Source: Portulaca oleracea (lineage: Eukaryota > Streptophyta > Magnoliopsida > Caryophyllales > Portulacaceae). From it: a stretch of 64,000 nt of DNA. The notes beneath the pieces were generated by a model. It was given only the letters and a program-made list of their open reading frames with translations, searched no databases and was not told the origin of the DNA. Numbering within the stretch: the stretch's first letter is position 1; each line of letters begins with the position of its first letter. The DNA lies in contig CM055888.1 of NCBI GenBank assembly GCA_029582165.1, positions 12,406,001 through 12,470,000 on the forward strand. Direction: 5' to 3'. The position numbers and the translations under genes were made by a program. This document shows positions 47,071 through 58,545 of this stretch, in pieces.

Positions 47071-49305
47071 ATGCTGCACAAAATCAATTGGGCAGCCATT
47101 GTTGCTGAACGCATACTTTCTATCTTCCCTAGAAGTAGAAGACCATTCTCCCGCCACTTTTGTGTGGAGATGTTCCCGCCACCCCATTCAAATTTGAGGG
47201 CTTTATGCTCCAACGGTCAATTGAAGGAGGCCTTGCTTGAAATGGCTGTTCAAGGGTTGGAGATGAAGTTTGAAGGCTATGATGCCATCTTGAATGAATG
47301 CGTAAACAAAAGGGCCGTTAGAGAGGGGCAAAGAGTGCACGCCCATATGATCAAAACCCAATATCTTCCCCCTGTTTATTTAAGAACAAGGCTCGTAGTC
47401 TTGTATTGTTAGTGTGACTGTTTGGTCGATGCACGAGAAGTGTTCGATGAAATGCCTGAACGAAATGTAGTTTCTTGGACGGCCATGATTGCGGGGTATT
47501 CGCAAAGAGGGTTCTCCTCTGAAGCTCTTTGTCTATTTGTACAGATGTTAAGCTCAGGTAAATATTGCATTGCCTATCTGGGTTTAATGTGCATTCTGCA
47601 TTCTGTTTACGAGATGGTGAAGGATATGTTGATGATAAAGTGCTCTGATTTTTTCATTGATTTCGTTCCACAAAATTACATGTTGACTTGATTGTTACTT
47701 ATGTTAGGAAGTGTTTAACTTCTAGACTGTAAAGAAACTAGTATGCAAGCCCTGGTGTCAATTAACTTTCCTTTGCAATTCTATTCTTTTCTACGTTTTC
47801 TCTTATCTATCTCTATATCTTCTACACGATTCTGACTGATCAACCGATAAATTCTTGCAGGTGTGGAACCAAATGAATTTACCTTTGCTACTGTTCTCCC
47901 TTCGTGTATAGGGGATTATGGTTTCAATTGTGGAAGACAGATCCACTCTCTGATAATAAGATATAACTATGCCTCCCACATATATGTTGGGAGCTCACTT
48001 CTAGACATGTATGCCAAGGCTGGAAAAATCCATGAAGCTCGAGCAGTTTTCGATGGTTTAGTGGAGAGAGATGTTGTCTCCTGCACAGCCATAATTTCAG
48101 GGTATGCACAATTGGGGTTTGATGAAGAGGCAGTCGAGCTATTTCGTAGGCTGCAGAAAGAAGGAATGAGTTCAAATTATGTCACTTATGCTAGTCTCTT
48201 AACTGCACTATCTGGACTTGCTGCTTTAGACCATGGCAAGCAAGTCCAGGGTCATGTTTTGCGACGCCAAGTTCCTTGTTATGTAGTCCTGCAAAACTCT
48301 ATGATTGATATGTATGCAAAATGTGGAAATTTAGTCTATGCAAGAAGGATCTTTGACACCATGCCTGAGAGGACTGTCATCTCGTGGAATGCCATGCTTG
48401 TGGGGTACAGTAAACATGGAATGGGGTCAGAAGTGGTTGAACTTTTCAAATTGATGAGAGCAGAACAGAAAGTTAAGCCCGACAGCGTCACTTTCTTGGC
48501 TGTATTGTCTAGTTGCAGCCACGGTGGATTGGAAGATGTAGGACTCCAGATATTTGATGAGATGTTGATGGGCAAATATGGGGTGCAGCCAAATATAGAG
48601 CATTATGGCTGTGTTGTTGATTTGCTAGGACGTTCCGGGCAGCTGGAGAAGGCTCTGAAGTTTATCAGCAAGATGCCATTTGAGCCAACTGCTGCTATTT
48701 GGGGTTGCCTTTTGGGTGCTTGTCGGGTGCACTCCAACGTTGATGTCGGTCAAGTTGTGGGTCGCCAACTTTTAAAAATAGAACCTGAAAATGCAGGCAA
48801 TTATGTCATCCTCTCTAATTTATACGCCTCAGCTGGGAGATGGGAAGAGGTGAGGGCTCTGAGGGAAATGATGAAGGAGAAAGCTGTCATCAAAGAACCC
48901 GGAAGGAGCTGGATTGAGCTGGATCAAATTCTGCATACTTTCCACGTGAGTGATCGGTCCCATCCTAGGAAAGATGAAGTACACACAAAAGTGAAGGAAC
49001 TCTCAGTCCGGCTAAAGGAAGCTGGTTATGAACCGGATCTTAGTTGTGTGTTATATGATGTTGATGAGGAGCAGAAGGAGAAGATACTTCTAGGGCACAG
49101 TGAAAAGCTGGCTTTGGCTTTTGGACTTTTGAGTACTTCTGAGGGAGTGCCACTCAGAGTCATCAAGAACCTCAGGATTTGTGTGGACTGCCATAATTTT
49201 GCAAAGTTGATCTCGAGAGTGTATGGAAGAGAAGTGTCTCTGAGGGATAAAAACCGGTTTCACCACATTGTTGGAGGAGTCTGTTCTTGTGGAGATTACT
49301 GGTGA
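47071..49305 (+). pseudogene. PPR-DYW protein, At3g13770-like, with in-frame stop at codon 114
   Basis: Exons 47071-47557 and 47861-49305 (intron 47558-47860, GT-AG) give 1932 bp, 643 codons plus stop. The N-terminus is arginine-rich and could target mitochondria. PPR repeats run from about residue 75 (for example [41 protein letters not shown]), followed by E/E+ motifs and a C-terminal DYW domain with HSEKLA, CVDCH and terminal CGDYW, the zinc-binding deaminase signature of organelle C-to-U RNA editing factors. The only lesion is TAG at 47410-47412, where relatives have Lys in YxKCDCL; AAG to TAG is one change. As written it encodes 113 residues; downstream is intact. It may be a recent pseudogene, a null allele or a sequencing error. 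Confidence 0.9.
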
Positions 49306-50158
49306 ATGGTGATGTTCAAGTTGGTGAATTCTGCTCTGTGTGATTTGAGAATCCACTGCTGCAGCAGATGCAGACCCTACAGTATGCAAGATCCGACTTT
49401 CTCCCAAGATTTGGGAATCCACTCGAAGTATGTTCGCTTGATATGTCACTTATGAGATTGCGATTTGCTGAAATACATCGTAAATGTCTGCAGTAAACAT
49501 GCAATACCAGCAAGAGTTCATCAGCAACCAGACTACAGCTGAAGCTTGTCACTTTTCAGAAGCTGCAGTTCAACACGAGGCCCTTAATTATTTATGGTGC
49601 TTTCTGGTTTGAATTGATACTCTGATAACAAAGTGAAAACAAGGTTGACATCACGGGTGATCAATATGCCGAGAAATGATTCTTTCAGAGGCATGACTGA
49701 AAGGACACGGGAAGGAAGCACAAATGAGGCTTGCATTGCATGAGATGATTATATGAAGGCTTCTAATCAATAGATAATTTCTTATATCTGTACTTTCAAA
49801 GACATTGCCTTTTAAACCTGATTTGGATGATGATCCCAATGTATGATATAGTTCTGAAACCTTTTGTTAACAGCAACATTGTGAATGGAGATTATTTATG
49901 AGAATTTTGAGGAGTATATAATCTTCCTTTTTTGAGGAAAATAAAAGATAAAATAGTGCCTTCTTATTTAGAACTGGTGTAGAAGCCTATAGAGAAGTTC
50001 TTTATAAAGGAACTGCATAGACTTTGAAAAGAAATGTAAACAAAAGAAAAGAAGTTAACAATTAGGCTAATCATTAACAAATGTATAGTCACCAGGGTTT
50101 GATAGATTTGGGGTGCGGTTTTTCAAAAGCATTGGCACATTATCGGGACTGATATCAG
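49306..50158. other. 3' flank of the PPR gene
   Basis: No gene seen. Likely PPR 3' UTR followed by AT-rich intergenic DNA; single-copy within the window. Confidence 0.45.
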
Positions 50159-50294
50159 TGTTACATCTTGGATTTTTTAAAATTATGGTAGTAAATTGCT
50201 TAAAAAGGTCAGGGATACTCTTGTTACTCTAACTCTAAAAGTAGATAATCTTACTACAGCAGGCTAACTGTCTTTTATGGAGCTCATCTGTCGG

Positions 50295-50357
50295 AAACTC
50301 CTCAAGTAAGCGTGTTTGGCTGGGAGTAGTCTCAGGATGAGTGACCTTCTGGGAAGT
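50295..50357 (+). promoter_or_regulatory. 5S rRNA-like segment (pol III promoter-like) in the left LTR
   Basis: AACTCCTCAAGTAAGCGTGT then GGGAGTAGTCTCAGGATG and GTGACCTTCTGGGAAG match the 3' two thirds of plant 5S rRNA, covering the A-box, intermediate element and C-box. The same segment recurs at 52380-52440 in the right LTR. In Cassandra these LTR sequences can recruit RNA polymerase III (family knowledge). It is not a complete 5S gene. Confidence 0.85.
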
Positions 50358-51090
50358 TTTCCTTGACAACGTGTGAGCGAAGACGAAACACGCTAGAGAG
50401 ACTCGTGGTGATTTGTGGGGTCAGTCAGCGATTCTTGAAGCGGTTAACGGTAATGTCCGCGACTCGGGAGGGCCGGGGCATTACCGATGGTATTAGAGTT
50501 GACCTGCTATCGTGAGCTACGCTAGTGGACGGGAGATCCATGGACAATCACATAGCGGGGCAAAGATTCTGGATGGTATTGAGGCACAATGAGGACGTTG
50601 TGCACTTAAGTGAGGGTGATTATAACACCCCAGATATTTGGTTAAGTGTGGCTTAAAGGGATTGAAATCAGTGGCAGATCCAGAATTTCAAGTCTACGGA
50701 GTCAACAACATTTTGCTAACAAAAATTAAAATTTAATAGAACTAAAGAATTTAAATGTTACTAAATACCGAATTTAAAAATAGTCATGAAAATGATATTA
50801 AACAGAAGTACATACCTAATAATCCGATCGACAATCATGCATCTACCTAAACGAAGAATGATAGCTTCATTGGATTTTTTTGGAAGATCTCATTAAATAA
50901 TAACATCATTTAAAAACTCATCCGTCATTCTATTCCGTAAACTGGTCTTGATAAAGCGTTGAGAGTGTCACAAAACCCATATAGGTGAAAAGTTAACAAG
51001 TCTCTCAAACTCTAATTTAACCACATCGATTCATTAATAAAAGTTGGAAAAATTAGACATTCAATAATTCAATAAGCTATCATGTATTTA

Positions 51091-51221
51091 GGCATCGTTC
51101 TTTTATGCGTTAACGCAGCCAAACGCAACGCAACATAACGCAAATTATCATTACCTTTTAACTATTTCCAACGCAACTAAACGTAACGCAACGTTAACGC
51201 AACGCACAAAAGAACGATGCC
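51091..51221. mobile_element. Tourist-like MITE nested in the hAT insertion
   Basis: 131 bp with inverted ends GGCATCGTTCTTTTATGCGT and GGCATCGTTCTTTTGTGCGT. TTA flanks both sides (51088-51090, 51222-51224), the exact PIF/Harbinger duplication. The interior has repeated ACGCAACGC words. Confidence 0.93.
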
Positions 51222-51401
51222 TTAAAATCCCAAAAATTGACAATCTCCCAAACCAAATAGAAAAATAGTAAACTATGCATCCAATTAGAAAATTTTATTT
51301 TCATAACATTCATATAATCCAAATATCCAATACATAAATAGTTAAATCTAGTTTAATTATATATGTTGACTCATTTAACAAATAACAAATTAATTAACAG
51401 C

Positions 51402-51789
51402 AAAATGATAAGCATCTTGACTCAAGATAGTTAATAACCATCTTGAATTTCACCTAAATCACCCAAAAAATTAAATATAATAGGATATTTAATTCATTAT
51501 AAAATTATATTTCATTACTTAAAGGTTATTATAACTTATAAGCTATATAAAAATATTTATTTATTTATATTTTTTCATAAATATAAAAACTATGCATAAA
51601 ATATTCATTATCTAGTATGGTTGATAAAATAAGGTTATTATTTAAGCCTAGCTAATAAGTATTATAATCTTATAATTGATAATTAATATATATAATTACT
51701 AGAGAATATTAATAAAAGTTACAAAAAATATGAATTATCGGCAATTCAAGATTATTAATAATCTTGATACAAGATGATTACCATTGTCC
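51402..51789. mobile_element. Second copy of the MITE family at 20636-21025
   Basis: Ends contain CATCTTGACTCAAGATAG and, inverted, CATCTTGTATCAAGATTA, and the interior matches the first copy in order. Nested in the hAT insertion within Cassandra, so it is the later or equal-age layer. Confidence 0.75.
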
Positions 51790-52379
51790 TAATTTAAAAT
51801 ATAAACTCTAATTTAGCCACAAGAAAATTGAGTTGAGAGAATACTAGAATTTCATGAGAATTGAGAATGAATTGAAAATACTTGGAACTTAGATAGTAAT
51901 TTACAATAATAAATCACATAAGGTTGAGTTGAAAGAAGAGGCAAAGAAAGATTGCAAAACTCACATCACACTAAAAGGGGAAAACAAAAAAGTTTAAAAC
52001 TTGCCTTTGACAAGCCTCGAACATGCGCAAGACCAACCCAAGCTAACTGCATCTATGTCCACTAACCACTCATGCTGAAAGGGGAAAACAAAAATGTATA
52101 AAACTTGCTTTTCACAAGCCTCGAATACATGTACAACAGACCGAAGCTAACTGCATCTATTTGTTATCCACTAACCCCTCAGCTGTACTTCATTTTATGA
52201 TTTCCTTTGCAATGAAAATGTATAACTAACCCATTATACATATTTTTCTTTTCAGAAAACTGATTTTTTATTTTTCTTCAAAATTTCAGTGGAGTCGCTT
52301 GACTCCACTACCATAATATCAGATCCGCCTACTTATATCACCAAGGTGCACCTTCTTTTAAGGTAGCTCATTCGTTGGG

Positions 52380-52440
52380 AACTCCTCAATTAAACGTGTT
52401 TGGCTGGGAGTAGTCTCAGGATAGGTGACTTTCTGGGAAG
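52380..52440 (+). promoter_or_regulatory. 5S rRNA-like segment in the right Cassandra LTR
   Basis: ACTCCTCAATTAAACGTGTT and GGGAGTAGTCTCAGGATAGG with TGACTTTCTGGGAAG: the same 5S part as in the left LTR, diverged at several bases, including in the C-box. Confidence 0.83.
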
Positions 52441-52564
52441 TTTTCCCAGATAGCGTGAGAGCGAGGACGAAATACGCTAGAAAGACTTGTGGTGATTTGT
52501 GGGGTCAGTTAGCGATACTTGAAGCAGTTATTGGTAATGTTCACGGCCCGGGAGGGACGTTACA

Positions 52565-54048
52565 TTGGAGGTCATGCCGACGACTCTCACCTAGATTTTA
52601 AGGCGATTAATGGTGGAGGTCATGATTGTAACCATTAGAAGGCATGCCCGTGACCTACCATCTTACAGGAAGCGGTTGAGGGTAAACAATCCCCCCACCC
52701 CCCCCCCCCCTCTTCCTATAATGTTTTGAACATCATGAAAATTTGGGGGAGGGGGGGTAGCCTTATGAGGCCATTTTGAGAGATCTTGAGGAGTACATTT
52801 GGGAGAAATTATCTTGAGTCCTCCCCTCTTTATTCATTAATGGCGATTGTTTGGGAAACAATCACAAAACACATGCACACATATTCCTAATCGAGATTGA
52901 ATCTCGATCGCGCGGTCTACCAACCGAGTTCCCAGAGCAATTATGTGGACCATCGGTGGAGGGTTACTCGTTGAAACCTCGAAGCCTGATAGTCGGAGTT
53001 GTTACATGTATAATTTACAATATCTGCAATTTTGTTTCTTGGGTTGATTAAGTGTTTCCATAATGGTTATGAATCTTCCACCCTTAATCTAATCTATTTA
53101 GGAAATTGATTAATCAAAACCCAACAGATGGTACTACCATTCTCGGTGTCGCTTTAGTTTTAGTAGCCAGGCCAACAACTTTGCCAAATGGAGTGCACGC
53201 AGTAGTCGAAGTAGGCTATCATTTATACATTCAGTTATATTGAAGGTGATAATCAAATGCTCATTAAGGCTTTAAAAGGGGAGGCTCAAATCTTCAGGAG
53301 ATTCAAATCCTAGTTCAAGATACCAATTTATAAATCAAGTCTTGCATCCAAGTTCACATCCAACATATAGCCCAAAGATGGAAGCTTGCGGCTGATTGAT
53401 TGGCCAAGTTTGTCATTTCTATTTATTCTTGTATTGTGTGGCTTTCTATTCTTTATGCTTCTTTCCTTATTATCTTCATTAACGACACTATGGGTAGAAT
53501 CCTTGAGAGAAGTATTAGATTTGAGGTTTTGGGATTTAGGTCTAGCCCCCTTAGTTGAACTCAGAAAAAGGTGTTTGTCTTGTGCCCAAGCTCAACTCAA
53601 TTAGAGTCAAGCTTGATTTAGGATCAACTTGAAGCTCACTAAGCCGATAAAGTTTAGGCTTAGGCTGTGGCTTAGAATCATATCACTTAGATTTGTTTAA
53701 CTTGGCTTAGCTTGAATTTTTCTTTTTAAACTTTCAAATAAATTCTAAACTTTTGCATTGAATTTATGAAATAAGGATTGAAATAACTTATCATTGACCC
53801 TACAATATTAATTTATAACTTTTTTGTGAGGAAGACTAATTTATAACTTAAAAATAAAGGAGACTATTTAACTTCAAATGATATAAGTCTAATTCATGAG
53901 CAAAAATTTCCAATTTTATGCTTTACAACACATTAGACATATAAGAGTATATTATTATAAAATTTACATATCTTGATCTAATGATTAGTGATTGAGCTAA
54001 GTTCAAGCTGAACTTTCCTAAACTAAATTGAACTTGATAAATATCTAA
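52565..54048. other. Intergenic, with poly-C and poly-G runs
   Basis: A C run at about 52690-52710 and G runs at about 52745-52758 are facing homopolymers. A short open piece at about 53128-53250 (TILGVALVLVARP) is not recognised. Otherwise nothing is seen. Confidence 0.4.
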
Positions 54049-54285
54049 GGGTCCGCTTGGGAAAGGAGTTATAAAGGAGAGTAGGAGTTCATAAGAGTAA
54101 AAGAGAGTGAGTGTATGAGAGTGTTTGTAAAGGTAAATTATTTACCCTTGCTTGGAAACTCAATTAGAAGAGTTCATAAGAGTAAGTACTTAATTGACAT
54201 ATTTGTTCTTTAATATAATATGTAATACAATGACAAGATATTACACTAATACATTTAACTCTATACCCATTCTCTCTCTACCCGG

Positions 54286-54333
<48 letters not shown>

Positions 54334-54396
54334 CTCTGAACAATACTTTTCTCTCTCTATACTCTCTCCACCCTCTCTGTCTACTCTCTCTCTACC

Positions 54397-54450
<54 letters not shown>

Positions 54451-54553
54451 CTACCTTTATCTCATTAGAGAGGGAAAGAGAGATGGAGAGAGAGATGTGA
54501 GGGAGATATGTATGTGTGTTAGAGAGAGGTATGTGTGTGTGTGTGGGAGAGAA

Positions 54554-54600
<47 letters not shown>

Positions 54601-54863
54601 TGTTCGTGCGAGATAGAGAGAGAGTGTGTGTGTGTGAGTTGTAGAGAGAGATGGTTGTGTGTGTTATGATTCAATTAGGGTTAAAGGAAATATGGTTATT
54701 TTCTATTTTATATATGTTATTATTTAATTAAACTCTTCCTTACACCCCAAATTGGGGTGTAAGAAAAAAAAGAGAGTTTAGGGGTAAGGCCGGGGGGGGG
54801 GGGGGTAAGTCTCACTCCCCTTTACTCTCCCTTACCCTCTCTCATTCCCTTCCCAAGCAGGGG
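54049..54863. mobile_element. TIR element with long internal microsatellite arms
   Basis: It starts GGGTCCGCTTGGGAAAGGAG and ends with the mirrored CCCTTCCCAAGCAGGGG; the inner sequences GGAGAGTAGGAG and CTTTACTCTCCCTTAC also mirror. The interior holds (CT)n at about 54289-54331, (CTAT)n at about 54402-54450 and (GA)n at about 54550-54598. No ORF outside the low-complexity tracts. The target-site duplication is not fixed. Confidence 0.65.
54289..54600. repeat. (CT)n-(CTAT)n-(GA)n microsatellite block
   Basis: The CT tract and the GA tract are complementary and about 220 bp apart, with a tetranucleotide CTAT tract of about 12 units between. The block can fold into a hairpin. Confidence 0.9.
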
Positions 54864-55450
54864 TAAGGATGAGTAAGCACGCTCCTTAATCCGACCTTTG
54901 AACAGGCCTAATTACAACAATTAGTGACAAATCTAGGACCAACACCACTAAAAAATAAATCATGTTCGTAACATTGTTTCTTAGCTTGATGTATATAGCC
55001 AACCTCTTTGTGTTCCATTTTTCTCCGTTTTGATCGTGTACGTGTTACATTCCTGCACAAAGAAACAACTTTAGAAAAAAAATAAAACATACAAACAATG
55101 GTCTCTTACTTTGGAGGACTTTATCATATGACATATGTTTCTGCGCTTGTTAGTAAATGATCGGTCATCCTCATAGATCTACTTTCTCTTTGACGATTGA
55201 GGAAGAGACCTAAAGTAGAATATATCACCATCCCCTATGCTTGGTGAATTTGCTTTGCCTTTTTCGCTATGTGGAGAATGTGAGCCCACACTTCCTATGT
55301 CATCATTTTCATCCCTTTGTCCCTCTTGTAACTTCATGTTATCGAATCTCTTGAGTTAGCTATGCTTATACAAGATATACCCTCTTCTTGTGTATCTCTC
55401 TTTCCGTCATATGGACTTCCTTAGAGATGGTAACAAATGTCCCCAAGACT
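54864..55450. other. Intergenic or 3' end of the minus-strand remnant
   Basis: A G run of 13 is just upstream (about 54793-54805). No clear coding sense. Confidence 0.35.
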
Positions 55451-57130
55451 GTTACAATACTCTAGCTCGACCTACAAGAAAAACTCATAGTTTTACCCCA
55501 TACAATCTGGTTATACAACTTTCTTGGAATTCTAATGTGTACACCCGATCTCTTGGAACATGAAATGAAATGAAATCTTTCTTCCAAACACCTTCCTCTA
55601 CCACCAACTGAGTTCACGTCCGTATCATTAGTGGAACCTGTTCCAACTGTTAGATTGGAGATGTCATCCACACCCTTGCCTGAATATCTTAGACAACTAG
55701 AGGCGTTCAAATCCATTTCTCTTGTCTCTGAGTGACACATCTCACTAGAAATGTTCTCACTAACACTTGGGATCTTGCATCCATAATCTTGTACCACCTT
55801 CTCCCGTGTAGCTGACAATATGATCATGTTCACATTGCTTTGATTTGGACTTGATAGGCTGGGTAGATGCATCCTTCTTTATGGTAGCTATGATCCCGAA
55901 GCAGATCAAAAACCTTTTTGTTGTCTACAACAAGCCTGATATCTCTGCATCCATCATGAGAAAGCCCACGCTCCTCTAATTTCTTCAACTCCCGCAACAC
56001 AATATTATTCTTAGGTTCAAACTTAAGTGATCTCTAAATCCAATTGAGCATTTTCAACCATTCCCCTTTGTAAAAAGGAGAGAACTCTCCTATAACACAC
56101 TTTAACATTATAGGCATTAAATATCATAGCAAAGTCACAGTAATTTTGCGAAATATCTTATTGCTCCAACTTCAACAAACAAGTTGTCATATTAGAATTG
56201 ATATTAACTCCCAATTTAGACGAGTTGTGTATCCTCATTGCAAATTGATATACCCACCAACGAAAATTGGACGACCTGTTCATACATGTTTATAGCATCA
56301 ACAAATTCATGAGCCTTAAACATAAGACTACCCATATCTTTGAAGTTTCAAGCACCCCAAAATCTCTTGGATGGTTCATTTTTTTAAGACGTTACAACAT
56401 TGATTGTGGTAATTCATCTTTCAATTGTGAGTACATCAGCTCCTCAATTGCTTCCTCCAACTCAAGATCCATGGCTCTGAATAACTGAGAGCCTATACCT
56501 CTACCTATACAACTCACTAAACTAATTAACAACAAACTTACTGAAAACACAACCTCCACACAAGCTTAACAATACCAAACCACCAAACCCCTTAACGACA
56601 CCACTGAGACAAGACCTCTAACAACAAACTTATTGTTATTATCTCAAAACACCATCATACCACAGACATATTGAAAAACACAATCTCCACACTAACACCT
56701 ATTACACAACCAAACACACCCAATAGAATACCACCAACTAGTAAAGCAAAACAGAACACCAAGAGAAAGGGAAAAGATTATAACAACAAACCTATAACCA
56801 GTACAATCGAGTAACCAACACAAGGAGCACCCACCAAATGGAGGACCGGCCTTCAAATAGATCAAACTAGCATAGCCCGAATACACCAAACCTCCGAGTA
56901 GCCAATGTCAAACACCGATTAACACTCAATTTACCCCCAACACTGAGTGCGCACAACATACACCAAAAACCCATGAAAACCGAAATTGAAATGAACCAAC
57001 CAAACAAAGGAGGTAACGGTAAGAAAAAAATCAGACTTGGGGAAGCCGACGACGACGGGTAAATGGCCATCACTGGCGTCAAATAGCATAAACAAGGGGT
57101 AGTGTTTTAGGTTGATGTTCACTAGAGAGA
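55450..57130 (-). pseudogene. Minus-strand protein-coding remnant, unidentified
   Basis: Reading from 56473 leftwards: MDLELEEAIEELMYSQLKDE and further acidic/basic text, then after frameshifts RELKKLEERGLSHDGCRD and VVDNKKVFDLL (about 56010-55905), then an open stretch of 136 codons at 55872-55462. 56500-57100 looks like a leader or intron on the same strand. The text resembles the N-terminal part of plant transposon proteins (perhaps MULE), but I cannot name the family. Stops and frameshifts show decay. Confidence 0.4.
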
Positions 57131-57659
57131 ACTTTCAAGAGGGGTAATACTCCAAAAAATTGATGGGGTGCCACACATCTTTTTTAATTGACTCGAAGGT
57201 CACAACTTTTTTTTAATGCATTCGGGGGGGACATTAAACTTACTTAAGTGACTGGGGGGTGATAATCCGGCATTTTTTGGCCGGAAAAAAAGGAAAAGTC
57301 TTATTTACCCTTGAAAATTGAGTAAAGTGACCATTTTGCCCTCAATTTGCTCGCTGAAAAACAATGCCTCGGGCCAACTTCCTCTTCATCATCATCAACA
57401 TCATCATCACTCACTCTTCACTCAACCTCAATTCAATTCACCTGTTTCTCTCTTTACCAACACCAAACTCAACTTCATCTTCATCTTCCAAGCGCCCCCG
57501 CAATGAACCGACGACTCCTCCTCTGCCGCCGCCGTTGCCCCTACTGAGGATTTTGTCATTTTTGTGGTTTGTAGATAAGCAAAGCTGGGATGATTTGTCA
57601 TACTTCCCACCTCGAAATTGGTCTATAGGCAACAACAAAGCAGACCCAGTAGACAAACA

Positions 57660-57697
57660 AAGAAGAAGAAGAAGAAGAAGAAGAAGAAGAAGAAGGG
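57660..57697. repeat. (GAA)n microsatellite
   Basis: A GAA tract of about 12 units within the second Pack-MULE. Confidence 0.9.
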
Positions 57698-58162
57698 GGA
57701 GAAATTGAAGGAAAAATGGAGGTGGGTGTGTGAATGTTTGATAAACATATCAAATTTCATAAATTTCCCTAGAGGGTATATTGAGTTTTTGGTAAATACA
57801 TGAAATTTCATAGTTTTCCCGAGTGGGTATATTGGAATTTCTGTTTGTTTGTCTTGAACCATGAAATAGTTACTTGAAGTTGATAAATTTGAGTAAGGGT
57901 ATGTTGATATTGATTTCTTTTGCCATTCTAGACATGTCTCTTTACTCCCTTCCCCTTCATCTCTTTCAATCAGCCCCCTTAACCCATAACTCTATCCAAT
58001 TATTTTCTTTGCTGCAACAAACAACCAAAGAATCAATTTCTCCAGCTTTCTTTTCCTTTGAATGAAGAAATCCAAATAACTACAATAATTTCAAACCCAA
58101 CAACATATCCCTTCGCCTAGCACTAACAATCTAGCACATGGAAGAAGAAAGACACTCCATAA

Positions 58163-58545
58163 AATTGAAATGTATGAGCTGAGGATTTGGATGAGAAACT
58201 TCATGCTCGGGTTCAAGAGATTGATGGGCTCAAAAAACTTCTATCTGATTCACAAAGGAAGTGTGTAGAAGCTAAAGAGAAAGCCCGAGCAGGGAAAGAG
58301 CTAAGAGATAGAGACGATGTTATATCGAGGATGGAGGAGCAAAAATTGTATATGCAAGACCGGTTCAAGTGGAAGAAAGAGCAGTTTGGACATCTTGAAG
58401 AAGCTTACAAGCGGCTTCAAGGCCAGTTTCAGTAAGCAAGAAGGAATGAATATATGAAAAGTCGGGTCTTTTGCAAGAAATATCAACACTGGAGTCCTAG
58501 TTAGATGTCCAGGTTAGAATGAATGATAGAGGAGCAGGATTTAAT
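58163..58545 (+). pseudogene. Fragment of a coiled-coil gene (At4g38062-like)
   Basis: An open piece of about 85 codons (DEKLHARVQEIDGLKKLLSD, KELRDRDDVI, FKWKKEQFGHLEEAYKRLQG) ends at TAA 58433-58435. In the next frame homology continues with EKSGLLQEISTLES and LDVQVRMND, separated by stops. The text matches the central coiled coil of the plant protein family of At4g38062 (function not established), by memory. Only a small internal segment is present, so this is a captured, decaying fragment, not a gene. A start codon is lacking. Confidence 0.75.

Larger units (their letters stand above)
50669..52331. mobile_element. hAT-like insertion in the Cassandra right LTR
   Basis: It starts CAGTGGCAGATCCAGAATTT and ends with an imperfect inverted partner (ATATCAGATCCGCCTA), the wording of a widespread plant TIR family. 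The Cassandra LTR resumes right after it with TTATATCACCAAGGTGCACC. No transposase is readable and no 8-bp duplication is clear. It carries two further MITEs. Confidence 0.7.
50159..52564 (+). mobile_element. Cassandra-like TRIM with 5S rRNA-like LTRs
   Basis: The left LTR (50159-50485, TGTTACA to ATTACC) is followed two bases later by a tRNA-Met-type primer site (TGGTATTAGAG). The internal region is about 135 bp and ends in a purine tract (AAGTGAGGGTGA). The right LTR starts near 50621 (TATAACACCCC), is split by a hAT insertion (about 50669-52331), and ends GGGACGTTACA at 52564. Both LTRs contain a 5S rRNA-like segment. No protein is encoded, as usual for Cassandra. A target-site duplication was not found (ATCAG against TTGGA). 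Confidence 0.87.

Noticed and set aside
50295..52440. 5S rRNA genes
   Set aside because: Only about 60 bp of the 3' part of 5S is present in each, within LTRs of a Cassandra-type element; not complete rRNA genes.
53128..53250. Short open stretch reading TILGVALVLVARPTTLP
   Set aside because: About 40 codons with no start context, neighbour exon or recognised family; probably chance.
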